Below are positions 25,476 through 35,392 of a DNA stretch of 64,000 nucleotides, piece by piece. The notes beneath the pieces were generated by a model, which saw only the letters and a list, made by a program, of their open reading frames with translations, did no database searches and was not told the origin of the DNA. The DNA comes from an uncultured Lachnospiraceae bacterium. GTDB lineage: Bacteria > Bacillota > Clostridia > Lachnospirales > Lachnospiraceae. Every line of letters starts with the position of its first letter. Position 1 is the stretch's first letter. The position numbers were made by a program, and so were the translations under genes. The DNA lies in the NCBI GenBank assembly GCA_934293575.1, contig CAKQYU010000004.1, positions 1 through 64,000 on the forward strand, in the 5' to 3' direction.

Positions 25476-27260
25476 ATGAAAAACCAAAATTGGGTGATAA
25501 GGGCAAAACGTGGAGACTTTGAAGGACTTTCACACAAATTTAATATTGATCCGGTTGTGGCACGTATCATGGTAAATCGGGATATAAAGGAAGAAGAATT
25601 TGAATCCTTTCTGCATCCGGATATTAACACATTGTGTAATCCGTTTTTAATGGAAGATATGAATCAGGCAGTCCGTATTATCTGTCATGATATAGAGGAA
25701 GGACATTCCATCCGGATTGTATCGGATTATGATGTGGACGGTGTAATGTCGAATTATATTCTGTTAAAGGGTTTTCAAAGAATTGGGGCTACCGTTGATT
25801 ATGTGATTCCTCATCGTGTAAAGGATGGTTACGGGATTAACGAAAATATCATACAGAAAGCATATGAGGACGGTATTCATACAATTGTGACCTGTGATAA
25901 CGGAATTGCAGCCAATGCAGCCTTGACAAAGGCGAAAGAATTGGGAATGACGGTCGTAGTTACCGATCATCATATGGTTCCCTCTATTATGGATGGGGAA
26001 AACAAAACCTATATTCTGCCTCCCGCAGATGCAATTTTAAATCCACATAAGGAAACCTGTAAATATCCGTTTAAGGATTTGTGCGGTGCAGGTGTTGCAT
26101 ATAAATTAGTTGAGGCATTGTTTGAAAAAAGAGATGTACCGCATGAGGAAATTTATCAGTTCCTTGAATTTGTTGCCATGGCGACTATATGCGATATTGT
26201 ACCGTTGGTCGGTGAAAACCGGACATTGGTGGTGTTTGGTTTAGAGCAGTTAAACCATACGGAAAACAAAGGATTAAGAGCTTTGATAGGAGCAAATTCT
26301 CTGTCGGATTATACGATTTCCGCACATCAGGTCGGATTTCAGTTAGGACCGTGTATTAATGCATCCGGACGGCTTGAAAGTGCAAGTGAGGTTATGGATT
26401 TATTGCTGGAAGAAGATATCAGCATTGCAATTGAAAAAGCGGACCGTATATATGCATTAAATGACGAGAGAAGAAAACTGACAGAGGAAGGTGTAGAGCG
26501 TGCAAGGGAAATTGCAGACACCGTTACGGATCAGAAGGTTTTTGTGATTTATCTGGAAAACTGCCATGAAAGTCTTGCCGGAATTATTGCCGGAAGAATC
26601 CGGGAAGCCTATAATCATCCGGTGTTTATATTGGTTGACAGTGAAGTGCCCGGTATATTAAAGGGTTCCGGTCGTTCCATAGAGGGATACCATATGGGAG
26701 AGGCTTTACAGGAATGCAGGGATTTACTGGTGCAGTTTGGCGGGCATGAAATGGCAGCCGGCTTATCCATGAATCAGGTGCAGCTTGGAAACTTTGTGAA
26801 CCGGATAAATGAAAATTGCAAATTGGAGGACAAGGCATTTTTGCCGGTTGCCCGGATTGATGTTCCGATGCCGATTTCTTATGTAAGAGAAGATTTGATT
26901 GAGCAGATTGATGCATTGGCACCGTTTGGAAAGGGAAATGAGAAACCGTTATTTGCACAAAAGGATTTGAATATCCGTTCCTTAAAGATTTTAGGTAAAG
27001 ATTTGAATGTTGCAAAGCTTGTTCTTGAAGATTTTCAGGGAATAACACAGCAGGCAATTTATTTTAATGCACCGGAATTTTGTGAAAATATTATAAATTG
27101 GTTTGGTCAGGAAGAATATGATAAACTGTTACATGGCTGGTTAAATAATGTGTGTCTGAACATTGCATATTATCCGACGATTAATGAATTTAACGGAAAT
27201 AAAACGATTCAGTTACAGATAAAGAATTATACGATGGCGACGGTCAGGGAAGTGTTATAA
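25476..27260 (+). CDS. recJ: single-stranded-DNA-specific exonuclease RecJ
   Basis: A DHH-family nuclease. Motif I is SDYDVDGVMS (about 83-92), the DHH motif is TDHHMV (D164-H165-H166), and DHHA1 residues appear in GRSIEGYHMGEAL and FGGHEMAAGLS. The C-terminal OB-like region includes LAPFGKGNEKPLF. RecJ degrades single-stranded DNA 5' to 3' in recombination and base-excision repair. The start is the ATG at 25476 with TAGGAGAG upstream; the longer frame from 25434 passes through the terminator hairpin. Confidence 0.93.
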   Translation: MKNQNWVIRAKRGDFEGLSHKFNIDPVVARIMVNRDIKEEEFESFLHPDINTLCNPFLMEDMNQAVRIICHDIEEGHSIRIVSDYDVDGVMSNYILLKGFQRIGATVDYVIPHRVKDGYGINENIIQKAYEDGIHTIVTCDNGIAANAALTKAKELGMTVVVTDHHMVPSIMDGENKTYILPPADAILNPHKETCKYPFKDLCGAGVAYKLVEALFEKRDVPHEEIYQFLEFVAMATICDIVPLVGENRTLVVFGLEQLNHTENKGLRALIGANSLSDYTISAHQVGFQLGPCINASGRLESASEVMDLLLEEDISIAIEKADRIYALNDERRKLTEEGVERAREIADTVTDQKVFVIYLENCHESLAGIIAGRIREAYNHPVFILVDSEVPGILKGSGRSIEGYHMGEALQECRDLLVQFGGHEMAAGLSMNQVQLGNFVNRINENCKLEDKAFLPVARIDVPMPISYVREDLIEQIDALAPFGKGNEKPLFAQKDLNIRSLKILGKDLNVAKLVLEDFQGITQQAIYFNAPEFCENIINWFGQEEYDKLLHGWLNNVCLNIAYYPTINEFNGNKTIQLQIKNYTMATVREVL

Positions 27261-27356
27261 GAAATTACATTGTTGAAAATGGTTACAATTATTTCTGATT
27301 TCAAGGGTCGTTTTACAACAGATTTTACAAAATTGTGAAATTCGGTATTTTCGTGG

Positions 27357-27384
27357 TTACATATAGAAAAAGTTAGGCTATACT
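27357..27384 (+). promoter_or_regulatory. candidate promoter of the relA operon
   Basis: TTACAT (27357-27362) and TATACT (27379-27384) are 16 bases apart, about 35 bases upstream of relA. No terminator for recJ is obvious in the 159-base gap. Confidence 0.5.
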
Positions 27385-27419
27385 TATATTTATATACGGA
27401 AGGAAAAGAAGGTGATTAT

Positions 27420-29687
27420 ATGGCTTTTATTATGAACAATGAAAAAGAACTTTCTACCCCTAAGGATTTTACGCCGCCGGAGGAATTATATCAGACATTA
27501 ATCCAGAAGGTGTTGGAGTATCATCCGAATACGGATATTTCAATGATAGAAAAGGCATATCACATAGCGGATAAGGCACATCAGGGACAGTTGCGCAAAT
27601 CCGGAGAACCATATATCATGCATCCTTTATGTGTTGCAATTATTTTAGCTGAGCTTGAATTGGATAAGGAAACCATTGTTGCGGGTATCTTACATGATGT
27701 AATTGAAGATACGGTTATGACCAATGAAGAAATTGAACGGGAATTTTCTCCGGAAATTTTACTGTTGGTGGATGGTGTAACGAAATTAACACAGTTGAAT
27801 TTTCAGGCGGATAAATTGGAAATGCAGGCAGAAAATCTTCGTAAGATGTTTTTGGCTATGGCAAAGGATATCCGTGTTATTTTGATAAAATTAGCAGACC
27901 GTCTTCATAATCTGCGGACATTGCAGTATCAGACGCCTGCAAAACAGATTGAGAAAGCCAGAGAGACTATGGATATCTATTCTCCGATAGCACATCGTCT
28001 GGGTATCAGCAAGATAAAGGTAGAGCTGGATGATTTGTCCTTACAGTATCTGGAACCGGAAAAATTCAAAGAATTAAAGACAGAAATAGACGAGAAACTG
28101 GAAGAACGTGAAAAATTTATTGAAACAGTGGTATCGGAAGTAAAAGAATGCATTGATGAAGCCAATATTAAGGCAGAGATTAATGGAAGGGTAAAGCATT
28201 TCTTCAGTATTTATAAGAAAATGGTGAACCAGCATAAAACACTCGATCAGATTTATGACATCTTTGCGGTGCGTATTATTGTGGAAAATGTCAGAGACTG
28301 TTATGCGGCACTTGGTATTATTCATGAAAAATACAAACCAATACCGGGACGGTTCAAAGACTATATTGCAATGCCAAAGTCCAATATGTACCAGTCGCTG
28401 CATACAACCTTAATCAGTAAAAGCGGACAACCGTTTGAGATACAGATTCGAACCTATGATATGCATAAGACGGCAGAATACGGTATTGCAGCGCACTGGA
28501 AATACAAAGAAAACCTGACCGGAACGGCAAAGGATAAGGAAGAAGAGAAATTAAGCTGGCTGCGCGAAATTCTGGAATGGCAGCATAATACAGAAGATAA
28601 TAAAGAGTTTATGAGGGCAGTCAAGACGGACTTGGATTTGTTTACGGATCAGGTGTACTGTTTCACCCCGGATGGAGATGTCAAAACATTACCTGCAGGT
28701 TCAACACCGATTGATTTTGCTTATAGTATTCATTCAGCGGTTGGTAATAAAATGGTAGGTGCCAGAGTGAACGGAAGACAGGTTCCGGTAACTTACCAGT
28801 TAAGCAATGGAGATCAGATTGAGATTATCACATCCAATAATTCCAAGGGACCAAGCAGAGATTGGCTTGCCATTGTAAAATCTGCACAGGCAAGAAATAA
28901 AATTAATCAGTGGTTCAAACAGGAATTTAAAGAGGATAATATCGTAAGGGGTAAGGAGCTCCTTATGGAATATTGTAAAACAAAGGGTTATAACTTTGCA
29001 GATTATAACAAGGCAGAATATCAGAAAGTAGTTATGACAAAGTATAACTTCTGTGATTGGGAATCCGTTCTTGCGGCAATTGGCCACGGAGCTTTAAAAG
29101 AAGGTCAGGTTATGAATAAACTGATGGAAGCTCAGAACAAAGAACATAAGGAAAAGATGACAGAGGAAGAACTGTTAGAGCAGTTAAATCATAACAGTGC
29201 GGAATTACGTCATAATATCAAATCCAAGGGCGGTATTACCGTAAAGGGTATTGATGATGTGGCAGTTCATTTTTCCCGTTGTTGTTCGCCGGTTCCCGGA
29301 GACGAAATTGTCGGATATGTGACAAGAGGAAGAGGCATTTCCATTCATCGGACAGATTGTGTGAATGTACTTGGAATGAGTGAGTTGGACCGTACCCGAT
29401 TGATTGAAGCAGACTGGCAGGAGGGTGCTACGGATAATCCGTCTTTGTATTCAACAGAGGTAAATATTTATGCGGCAGACCGTACAGGAATGTTGTTTGA
29501 TATCTCTATGATATTTAAGGAATTGAATATTAATGTAACGGCAGTTAACAGTAAAAGTAATGCCAGAAGTGAAAAGGCAACGATTACCGTAACATTTGAG
29601 ATTCGAAAAGTAGAAGAATTAAAACATGTTATCGCAAAGCTTAGAATGATACCGGGTGTAATTGATGTAGAAAGAAGTGTAGGATAA
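27420..29687 (+). CDS. relA: bifunctional (p)ppGpp synthetase/hydrolase (RSH)
   Basis: Domain order is that of a long RSH enzyme. The HD hydrolase contains H92-D93 in LHDVIEDT (about 45-190) and the synthetase domain includes RVKHFFSIYKKM and RFKDYIAMPKSN (about 255-365). A TGS domain (FTPDGDVKTLPAGSTPIDFAYSIHS) follows, then a zinc-finger-like region (HFSRCCSPVPGDEIVGY) and a C-terminal ACT domain. Both catalytic domains look intact, so it should make and degrade the alarmone. It heads a tightly packed run relA - MBL - hemZ - HD - hisS seen in many Clostridia. A small synthetase (39951) lies 10 kb downstream. Confidence 0.95.
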   Translation: MAFIMNNEKELSTPKDFTPPEELYQTLIQKVLEYHPNTDISMIEKAYHIADKAHQGQLRKSGEPYIMHPLCVAIILAELELDKETIVAGILHDVIEDTVMTNEEIEREFSPEILLLVDGVTKLTQLNFQADKLEMQAENLRKMFLAMAKDIRVILIKLADRLHNLRTLQYQTPAKQIEKARETMDIYSPIAHRLGISKIKVELDDLSLQYLEPEKFKELKTEIDEKLEEREKFIETVVSEVKECIDEANIKAEINGRVKHFFSIYKKMVNQHKTLDQIYDIFAVRIIVENVRDCYAALGIIHEKYKPIPGRFKDYIAMPKSNMYQSLHTTLISKSGQPFEIQIRTYDMHKTAEYGIAAHWKYKENLTGTAKDKEEEKLSWLREILEWQHNTEDNKEFMRAVKTDLDLFTDQVYCFTPDGDVKTLPAGSTPIDFAYSIHSAVGNKMVGARVNGRQVPVTYQLSNGDQIEIITSNNSKGPSRDWLAIVKSAQARNKINQWFKQEFKEDNIVRGKELLMEYCKTKGYNFADYNKAEYQKVVMTKYNFCDWESVLAAIGHGALKEGQVMNKLMEAQNKEHKEKMTEEELLEQLNHNSAELRHNIKSKGGITVKGIDDVAVHFSRCCSPVPGDEIVGYVTRGRGISIHRTDCVNVLGMSELDRTRLIEADWQEGATDNPSLYSTEVNIYAADRTGMLFDISMIFKELNINVTAVNSKSNARSEKATITVTFEIRKVEELKHVIAKLRMIPGVIDVERSVG

Positions 29688-29699
29688 CTGGAGGAAAAT

Positions 29700-30341
29700 A
29701 TGGCAAATTTGGAAATATATGTAAAGACTCTTGGAGATATGGGAACAAATTGTTATATCATGGTAAATCATGATACGGATGAATGTGTTGTATTCGATCC
29801 GGGAGCAGAACCGGAGGTATTAAAAGAAATTTTTGATAATCCGCAGTTTCAGTTACGTGGAATTTTCCTGACACATGGTCATTTTGATCATATCGGTGCG
29901 GTGAAGGCATTGAGAGATGCTTATCATGTTCCGGTTTACGCTTCCAGACAGGAACAGGAAGAGGTTTTGACAAAGGTAAATGTGAATTTGACAGGTTCCT
30001 TTGGTTTACCGTATATTATTGAAGCGGATGAATTACTTCGGGATGGGGAAGTAGTGGAAATTATCGGAACAAAAATTCAATGTCTTTTGACACCGGGGCA
30101 TACCAGTGGAGGCATGAGTTATTATTGTGAAGAACTGGCATCCGTAATTGTCGGAGATACGTTATTCCATGAGAGTGTAGGAAGAACCGATTTTCCAACC
30201 GGAAGTGCATCCACATTAATAAAGTCGGTTCGGGAAAAGCTGTTTACATTGCCGGATGAAACTAAGGTATTTCCGGGACATATGTCAGATACAACAATAG
30301 GTTGGGAGAAAAAATATAATCCATTTTGCAGTGGAGAATGA
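29700..30341 (+). CDS. metallo-beta-lactamase-fold hydrolase (glyoxalase II-like)
   Basis: The metal motif THGHFDH (58-64) plus TPGHTSGGMSYYCEE and GDTLFHESVGRTD mark a glyoxalase II/YcbL-like MBL enzyme binding two metals. It is cytoplasmic and lacks the C-terminal substrate domain of true glyoxalase II (213 residues in all). The substrate is probably a small thioester or similar but is unproven. It starts 12 bases after relA with GGAGGAAA as ribosome site. Confidence 0.88.
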   Translation: MANLEIYVKTLGDMGTNCYIMVNHDTDECVVFDPGAEPEVLKEIFDNPQFQLRGIFLTHGHFDHIGAVKALRDAYHVPVYASRQEQEEVLTKVNVNLTGSFGLPYIIEADELLRDGEVVEIIGTKIQCLLTPGHTSGGMSYYCEELASVIVGDTLFHESVGRTDFPTGSASTLIKSVREKLFTLPDETKVFPGHMSDTTIGWEKKYNPFCSGE

Positions 30342-30344
30342 TCG

Positions 30345-31811
30345 ATGATTTACTTAGAACAGAATGAGGAAATATATAATAACGATATTCGCGCCATGTT
30401 ACAGGCTTTCTTTGATAATGAAAAGGTTGTAATACAGGATAAGGATACAAGACTTTCCTTGAAGGTTTGCTATGAGGATGGAAAAAAGGTGTCCTATTAC
30501 CTTAAAGATATGGATGGATATCAGGATGAAGACTATCTGTTAATACCGTATCGGGATAAAAAGATAGCACGAAATATTTTGAAGGAACGATTATATCGGA
30601 TGCTTTCAAAATATACGAATAAAACGTTACCGTGGGGAACCATGACCGGAGTAAGACCTACAAAGGTTGCTACGGAATTGATTGAACAGGGGATTTCAAC
30701 GGAGCAGATTCGCGATGTTTATACAAAAACATATTTGACGCAGGAACAGAAAGCGGATATCTGTATCGAGGTGGCAAAGGCGGAGCAGGATATTTTTCAA
30801 AATTATCATTACAGAGAAGAATACTGTCTGTATATTGGAATTCCGTTTTGTCCAAGCCGTTGTCTTTACTGTTCTTTTACATCCTATCCGATTGCGATGT
30901 ATAACAATCCCAAAAAGGATGGATTTGCCGTAGCGGATTATTTGCAGGCTCTGTTAAAAGAAATGGAGTTTGTGGCGTCGTCGGATATTTACCGGAACAA
31001 AAAACTGGTAGCGGTTTATATCGGCGGAGGAACCCCGAGTGCATTGTGTGCAGAGGAGCTTTCCATGCTGGTAAATGCTGTAAAAACGACATTTGATATG
31101 ACTTATGTGAAAGAGTTTTGTGTAGAGTGCGGAAGACCGGATAGCATAACAAAAGATAAATTGCAGGTTTTATATGATTTGGGTGTTGACCGAATCAGTA
31201 TTAATCCACAGACAATGTGGGATGAAACGCTGGAGCTGATTGGAAGGGCGCATAGTGTGGAACAGACAAAGACTGCCTATGCACTTGCAAGAGAGGTCGG
31301 CTTTGATAACATTAACATGGATATGATTGTCGGACTTCCGGGAGAGGATATCGGACATGTAAGACATACATTGGAAGAGATTAAGGTAATGAAACCGGAC
31401 AGCCTGACCGTACATTCGCTTGCAATAAAAAGGGCGGCAAATCTGAATATAGAAATGGAACGCTACCATAGTCTGATAAAGGGAAGTACGAATGAAATGC
31501 TGCTTGCTGTAGATGCGTGTGCCAGGTCGATGGAGTTGTATCCGTATTATTTATACAGACAGAAAAATATTCCGGGTAAGTTAGAAAACATCGGTTACTC
31601 GAAAAAAGGAAAAGAATGTGCATATAATATTTTAATTATGGAAGAGAAAATGGATATTCTTGCATTGGGAGCGGGAGGAAGCTCCAAATTTATATTCTAT
31701 GACGAGAACCGGATTGAACGGGTGGAAAATGTAAAAAATGTAGATGAGTATATTCGAAGAATTGACGAAATGATTGCCCGGAAAGAAAAGATGTTTCAGA
31801 GTTTAAAATAG
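30345..31811 (+). CDS. hemZ: HemZ-type coproporphyrinogen III dehydrogenase-like radical SAM protein
   Basis: The cluster motif is C169-PSR-C173-LY-C176 (GIPFCPSRCLYCSF), followed by AVYIGGGTPSAL, VECGRPDSIT, GVDRISINPQTM and NMDMIVGLPGE, all typical of the HemN/HemZ family. The N-terminal 160-residue extension is the HemZ mark. The tail differs from HemW. It is the radical-SAM enzyme annotated as oxygen-independent coproporphyrinogen oxidase, although many hosts lack a full haem pathway and the actual role is debated. It begins 4 bases after the MBL gene. Confidence 0.9.
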   Translation: MIYLEQNEEIYNNDIRAMLQAFFDNEKVVIQDKDTRLSLKVCYEDGKKVSYYLKDMDGYQDEDYLLIPYRDKKIARNILKERLYRMLSKYTNKTLPWGTMTGVRPTKVATELIEQGISTEQIRDVYTKTYLTQEQKADICIEVAKAEQDIFQNYHYREEYCLYIGIPFCPSRCLYCSFTSYPIAMYNNPKKDGFAVADYLQALLKEMEFVASSDIYRNKKLVAVYIGGGTPSALCAEELSMLVNAVKTTFDMTYVKEFCVECGRPDSITKDKLQVLYDLGVDRISINPQTMWDETLELIGRAHSVEQTKTAYALAREVGFDNINMDMIVGLPGEDIGHVRHTLEEIKVMKPDSLTVHSLAIKRAANLNIEMERYHSLIKGSTNEMLLAVDACARSMELYPYYLYRQKNIPGKLENIGYSKKGKECAYNILIMEEKMDILALGAGGSSKFIFYDENRIERVENVKNVDEYIRRIDEMIARKEKMFQSLK

Positions 31812-31841
31812 GTTGACAGATGTCATTTGGGAGGACAATAT

Positions 31842-32456
31842 ATGATAGAAGTTGATCAACTGGATATGGATGTAGATGAAATTTCATGTTATCTAAACGA
31901 GGAATTACAAACAGAAGTATCACATGGAATTGAGGTAAGCCGTCTGGCGGGACTGCTTGCAAGAGAATTGAAATTAGACCCTGACTTCTGTCACGATATA
32001 GAAGTTGCGGGAATGTTACATGATATTGGAAAACTTCGTGCCAGCACCTATTTATATGGTGGAGAAGAGGATACATTGAATGTAGAGAAGATGCGGTATG
32101 TCAGAATGCATTCAACCTTAGGTTATGAAGTTGTAAAGGAACATGGGTATTCGGATCGGATATGTGAGATAATTTTACATCATCATGAAAATTATGACGG
32201 AACCGGTTATCCGGATAATATGATAGGGGATGAGATTCCGCTTGGCGCAAGAATCATTCGTGTGTGTGATGTGTTTGTGGCATTGACATCGGATCGTCCA
32301 TATCGAAAAGCATTTGACAGTAAGACGGCAATTGAGTTATTAATTGAAGAGGTTCGACATTTTGATATGAAAGTATTTTTACCGTTTCAGGGAATTGTAC
32401 ATGATGAAATTGTTGAGCGGGAATTAATGGGACAAGTCGATAAATTAACAATATAA
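31842..32456 (+). CDS. HD-GYP-like metal-dependent phosphohydrolase
   Basis: A 204-residue single-domain protein: His28, the H60-D61 pair in MLHDIGKLR, HHHENYDGTGYPD, and PLGARIIRVCDVFVALTSDRPYR. The DGTGYP sequence is the GYP signature of cyclic-di-GMP phosphodiesterases of the HD-GYP class, but no sensor or receiver domain is attached. The ATG at 31842 is chosen for TTGGGAGGACA upstream. It lies between hemZ and hisS in an apparent operon; its substrate is not proven. Confidence 0.82.
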   Translation: MIEVDQLDMDVDEISCYLNEELQTEVSHGIEVSRLAGLLARELKLDPDFCHDIEVAGMLHDIGKLRASTYLYGGEEDTLNVEKMRYVRMHSTLGYEVVKEHGYSDRICEIILHHHENYDGTGYPDNMIGDEIPLGARIIRVCDVFVALTSDRPYRKAFDSKTAIELLIEEVRHFDMKVFLPFQGIVHDEIVERELMGQVDKLTI

Positions 32457-32475
32457 GATATTTAGGAGGAGCAAC

Positions 32476-33738
32476 ATGAGTATGAAGAAAAAGCCGGTAA
32501 CGGGTATGAAGGATATATTGCCAAAGGAGATGGAAATCCGTAATTATGTGATGCAGGAAATCCGGGACACATACAAAACATTTGGTTTTGCGGCAATGGA
32601 AACTCCTTGTGTGGAGCATATTGAAAACTTAAGCTCGAATCAGGGTGGAGAAAATGAAAAACTGATTTTCAAGATTATGAAGCGTGGCGATAAATTAACC
32701 TCGGCAGTGGAGAAAGTTACACCGGAAGATACCGGTGTGTTATCGGACAGCGGATTGCGTTATGATTTAACACTCCCGCTTTCCAGATATTATGCAAATA
32801 ATGCAAATGATTTGCCAAGTCCGTTTAAAGCATTGCAGATGGGAAATGTATGGCGTGCAGACCGTCCGCAGCGTGGAAGATATCGTCAGTTTATGCAATG
32901 TGATATTGATATTTTAGGTGAACCGACGATTCTTGCGGAAATTGAACTGATTACAGCAACAACAACCCTGTTGGGAAAAGTAGGATTTGAAAAATTTACA
33001 ATCCGGTTAAATAACCGTAAAATCTTAAAAGCCATGGCAGCATACAGTGGATTTGAAGAAAAAGATTATGACAATGTATTTATTACCTTGGATAAGATGG
33101 ATAAAATCGGTTTAGACGGTGTTGCCGGTGAATTGGTGGAACAGGGATATCAGAAGGAAAATGTGGATAAATATCTTTCCCTCTTTGAAAAGGTTACGGA
33201 TGATATAGAGGGTGTCAGCTTCCTAAAAGACACATTAGGTGATTATTTAGAGGCAGGCGTGGCTGAAGATTTGGAAACAATTATGGTCAGTGTCAATTCT
33301 GTTAAAAATGCTGATTTTAAGATTGCATTTGATCCGACATTGGTTCGTGGAATGAGCTACTATACCGGACCTATTTTTGAAATTTCCATGGACGAGTTTG
33401 GCGGCTCTGTTGGCGGCGGTGGAAGATACGATGAAATGATAGGAAAATTTACAGGACAGAATACGCCTGCCTGTGGTTTTTCGATTGGGTTTGAACGTAT
33501 TGTTATGTTGTTATTGGAAAGAGACTATCAGGTTCCGGCAAAGGGCAGCAAGGTCGCATATTTAATTGAAAAGAATATGCCGCAAGACCGGCTTCGTGAG
33601 ATATTAAAGGAAGCAAATGAGCAGCGTAAAGCAGGTATGCAGATTAATATCAATATTATGAAGAAAAACAAGAAGTTCCAAAAGGAACAATTGGAAAAAG
33701 AAGGTTATACGGAATTTAAAGAATTTTTTGTAGACTAA
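32476..33738 (+). CDS. hisS: histidyl-tRNA synthetase
   Basis: A class II synthetase of normal length (420). Motif 1 lies near GMKDILPKEMEIRNYV, motif 2 in LQMGNVWRADRPQRGRYRQFMQCD, the histidine-specific LVRGMSYYTGPIFE motif is present, and motif 3 is PACGFSIGFERIVM. The C-terminal anticodon domain ends the chain. It charges tRNA-His. TTAGGAGGAGCAAC gives a strong ribosome site; it is last in the relA run and followed by a terminator. No T-box leader is visible. Confidence 0.95.
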   Translation: MSMKKKPVTGMKDILPKEMEIRNYVMQEIRDTYKTFGFAAMETPCVEHIENLSSNQGGENEKLIFKIMKRGDKLTSAVEKVTPEDTGVLSDSGLRYDLTLPLSRYYANNANDLPSPFKALQMGNVWRADRPQRGRYRQFMQCDIDILGEPTILAEIELITATTTLLGKVGFEKFTIRLNNRKILKAMAAYSGFEEKDYDNVFITLDKMDKIGLDGVAGELVEQGYQKENVDKYLSLFEKVTDDIEGVSFLKDTLGDYLEAGVAEDLETIMVSVNSVKNADFKIAFDPTLVRGMSYYTGPIFEISMDEFGGSVGGGGRYDEMIGKFTGQNTPACGFSIGFERIVMLLLERDYQVPAKGSKVAYLIEKNMPQDRLREILKEANEQRKAGMQININIMKKNKKFQKEQLEKEGYTEFKEFFVD

Positions 33739-33753
33739 ATCCTGTCAGACAGA

Positions 33754-33785
33754 AAGACTACATCTTTTGGATGTGGTCTTTTTTT
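33754..33785 (+). terminator. terminator after hisS
   Basis: AAGACTACATC (33754-33764) pairs with GATGTGGTCTT (33770-33780), 11 bp with one G-U, followed by TTTTT. Confidence 0.88.
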
Positions 33786-33787
33786 AA

Positions 33788-33817
33788 TGAATAAAACAAT
33801 TGGAAATTACCATACTA
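33788..33817 (+). promoter_or_regulatory. sigma-G promoter of the germination receptor operon
   Basis: TGAATA (33788-33793) and CATACTA (33811-33817) are separated by exactly 17 bases, identical to the forespore sigma-G consensus known from Bacillus. It lies 22 bases before the ger start, directly after the hisS terminator. Confidence 0.85.
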
Positions 33818-33839
33818 TTTCTAACTTGCGGAGGTGTTT

Positions 33840-35390
33840 ATGAAGATTTCCTATAATGAAAAAAATGATGTAGATATTCCGATTGCAGAAGAACTGAATC
33901 AAAATATTGAGGTGTTGGATGCCCTGTTTCATAACTGGGGAGATATTGTAAAAAAGAAGTTTGTATTGCAAAGACACGGTAGGAATCTGGATATCTACAT
34001 CATTTATATAGATGGATTGACAAATAATGAAATGGTGGAACGGACAATTACACATCCGTTACTGTATGAATGGGAGCAGTTATGCGAACGAAACAAGGAC
34101 ATAGATGATGATCTTTTTGGAAAAGCATTGTTTGACTCACTGTTTCATGCACAGACGGAAGCGGTGGATTTAATTTCCGGTCAGACGATGCAGGATGCAA
34201 TTTCTGCCGTGTTGAAAGGTGATACGGCAATTTTTGTGGATCATGCAAAGGAATGCATGATTTTATCGACCAAAAAATTTCCGACACGTTCTGTTTCCGA
34301 GCCGGAAAAGGAAGCGGGAATACGTGGACCGAAAGATTCTTTTATTGAAAATTTCCGGACGAATACGGCATTGCTTCGAAGAAGAATAAAAGATCCCAAG
34401 CTGAAATTAGAGCAGGGAGAAATCGGAGAAAGAAGCCGGACAATATACGGACTGATGTATATGGAAGATTTCGTTTATCCGGCGTTATTGGGAAAAGTAA
34501 AAGAAAAAATAGATTCCTTTGTGATTGATGGTGTGTTTGACTGCGGGATGCTTGAGCATCTTCTGGAAGAAAAATGGTATTCCCCTTTTCCGCAGATACA
34601 GACAACGGAACGACCGGATAAGGCAGCTTCCGCACTCTTGGAGGGGCGGATTGTTTTGGTGGTGGATAATTCTCCGGAAGTGATTATCCTGCCGACAACA
34701 TTTAATACTTTTTTTCAGGCATCGGATGATTATTATAACCGGTTTGCAGTCGGTTCGTTTGCCCGGATTTTGAGATACATTGCTGTATTTATTACGGTTT
34801 TGCTACCGGGGTTGTATGTGGCGGTCACCTGTTATTATCCGCAGATATTACCGACCAATTTTTTGCTGGCAATTGTCGGAGCGAGAAGTAATATTACATT
34901 TCCGATTGTCGTTGAAGTGCTGTTAATGGAATTGTTGTTTGAACTGCTGCGGGAGGCGGGGATTCGCTTGCCGGGGCAGATGGGAAATACAATTGGTGTT
35001 GTAGGTGGCCTGATTGTTGGTCAGGCGGCGGTTGATGCGGCTTTGGTCAGTACCATTGTTGTAATTGTGGTTGCTTTGACGGCAATTGCTTCCTTTGCGA
35101 TTCCGAATGAGGAGTTTTCTTCCACTCTGCGGCTGTTAAAATTTTTCATGATAGTTCTTGGGGCGGTCTGGGGATTATATGGTATCTTCCTTGGGCTGTT
35201 GATTTTGGTGATTCATCTGGCATCCTTAGAAAGCTTTGGCATTCCGTATATGATGCCGTTGACTGCGGGTTCCGTCGACGGAGAGGTGGAATTTCAGGAT
35301 TTTGTATTTCGAAAGCCTATTTTTGCGATGAAGGAAAGACCATTGTATGCAATGAGAAAGGTTCGGAAACGGTTTTGGAAAAAGAGGTAA
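33840..35390 (+). CDS. spore germination receptor A subunit (GerA family)
   Basis: A 516-residue GerA-family protein. The N-terminal soluble domain (about 1-290) contains GDTAIFVDHAKECMILSTK, KEAGIRGPKDSFIENFRTNTALLRRRI and EGRIVLVVDNSPEVIILPT. The C-terminal half has about five membrane segments with LPGLYVAVTCYYPQILPTNFLLAI and GLIVGQAAVDAALVS. The receptor sits in the spore inner membrane and senses germinants with its B and C partners encoded just downstream. The ATG at 33840 is used because GGAGG lies 5 bases before it. Confidence 0.95.
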   Translation: MKISYNEKNDVDIPIAEELNQNIEVLDALFHNWGDIVKKKFVLQRHGRNLDIYIIYIDGLTNNEMVERTITHPLLYEWEQLCERNKDIDDDLFGKALFDSLFHAQTEAVDLISGQTMQDAISAVLKGDTAIFVDHAKECMILSTKKFPTRSVSEPEKEAGIRGPKDSFIENFRTNTALLRRRIKDPKLKLEQGEIGERSRTIYGLMYMEDFVYPALLGKVKEKIDSFVIDGVFDCGMLEHLLEEKWYSPFPQIQTTERPDKAASALLEGRIVLVVDNSPEVIILPTTFNTFFQASDDYYNRFAVGSFARILRYIAVFITVLLPGLYVAVTCYYPQILPTNFLLAIVGARSNITFPIVVEVLLMELLFELLREAGIRLPGQMGNTIGVVGGLIVGQAAVDAALVSTIVVIVVALTAIASFAIPNEEFSSTLRLLKFFMIVLGAVWGLYGIFLGLLILVIHLASLESFGIPYMMPLTAGSVDGEVEFQDFVFRKPIFAMKERPLYAMRKVRKRFWKKR

Positions 35391-35392
35391 AA

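Noticed and set aside
32457..32475. T-box before hisS
   Set aside because: Only 19 bases separate hisS from the upstream gene, too short for a T-box.
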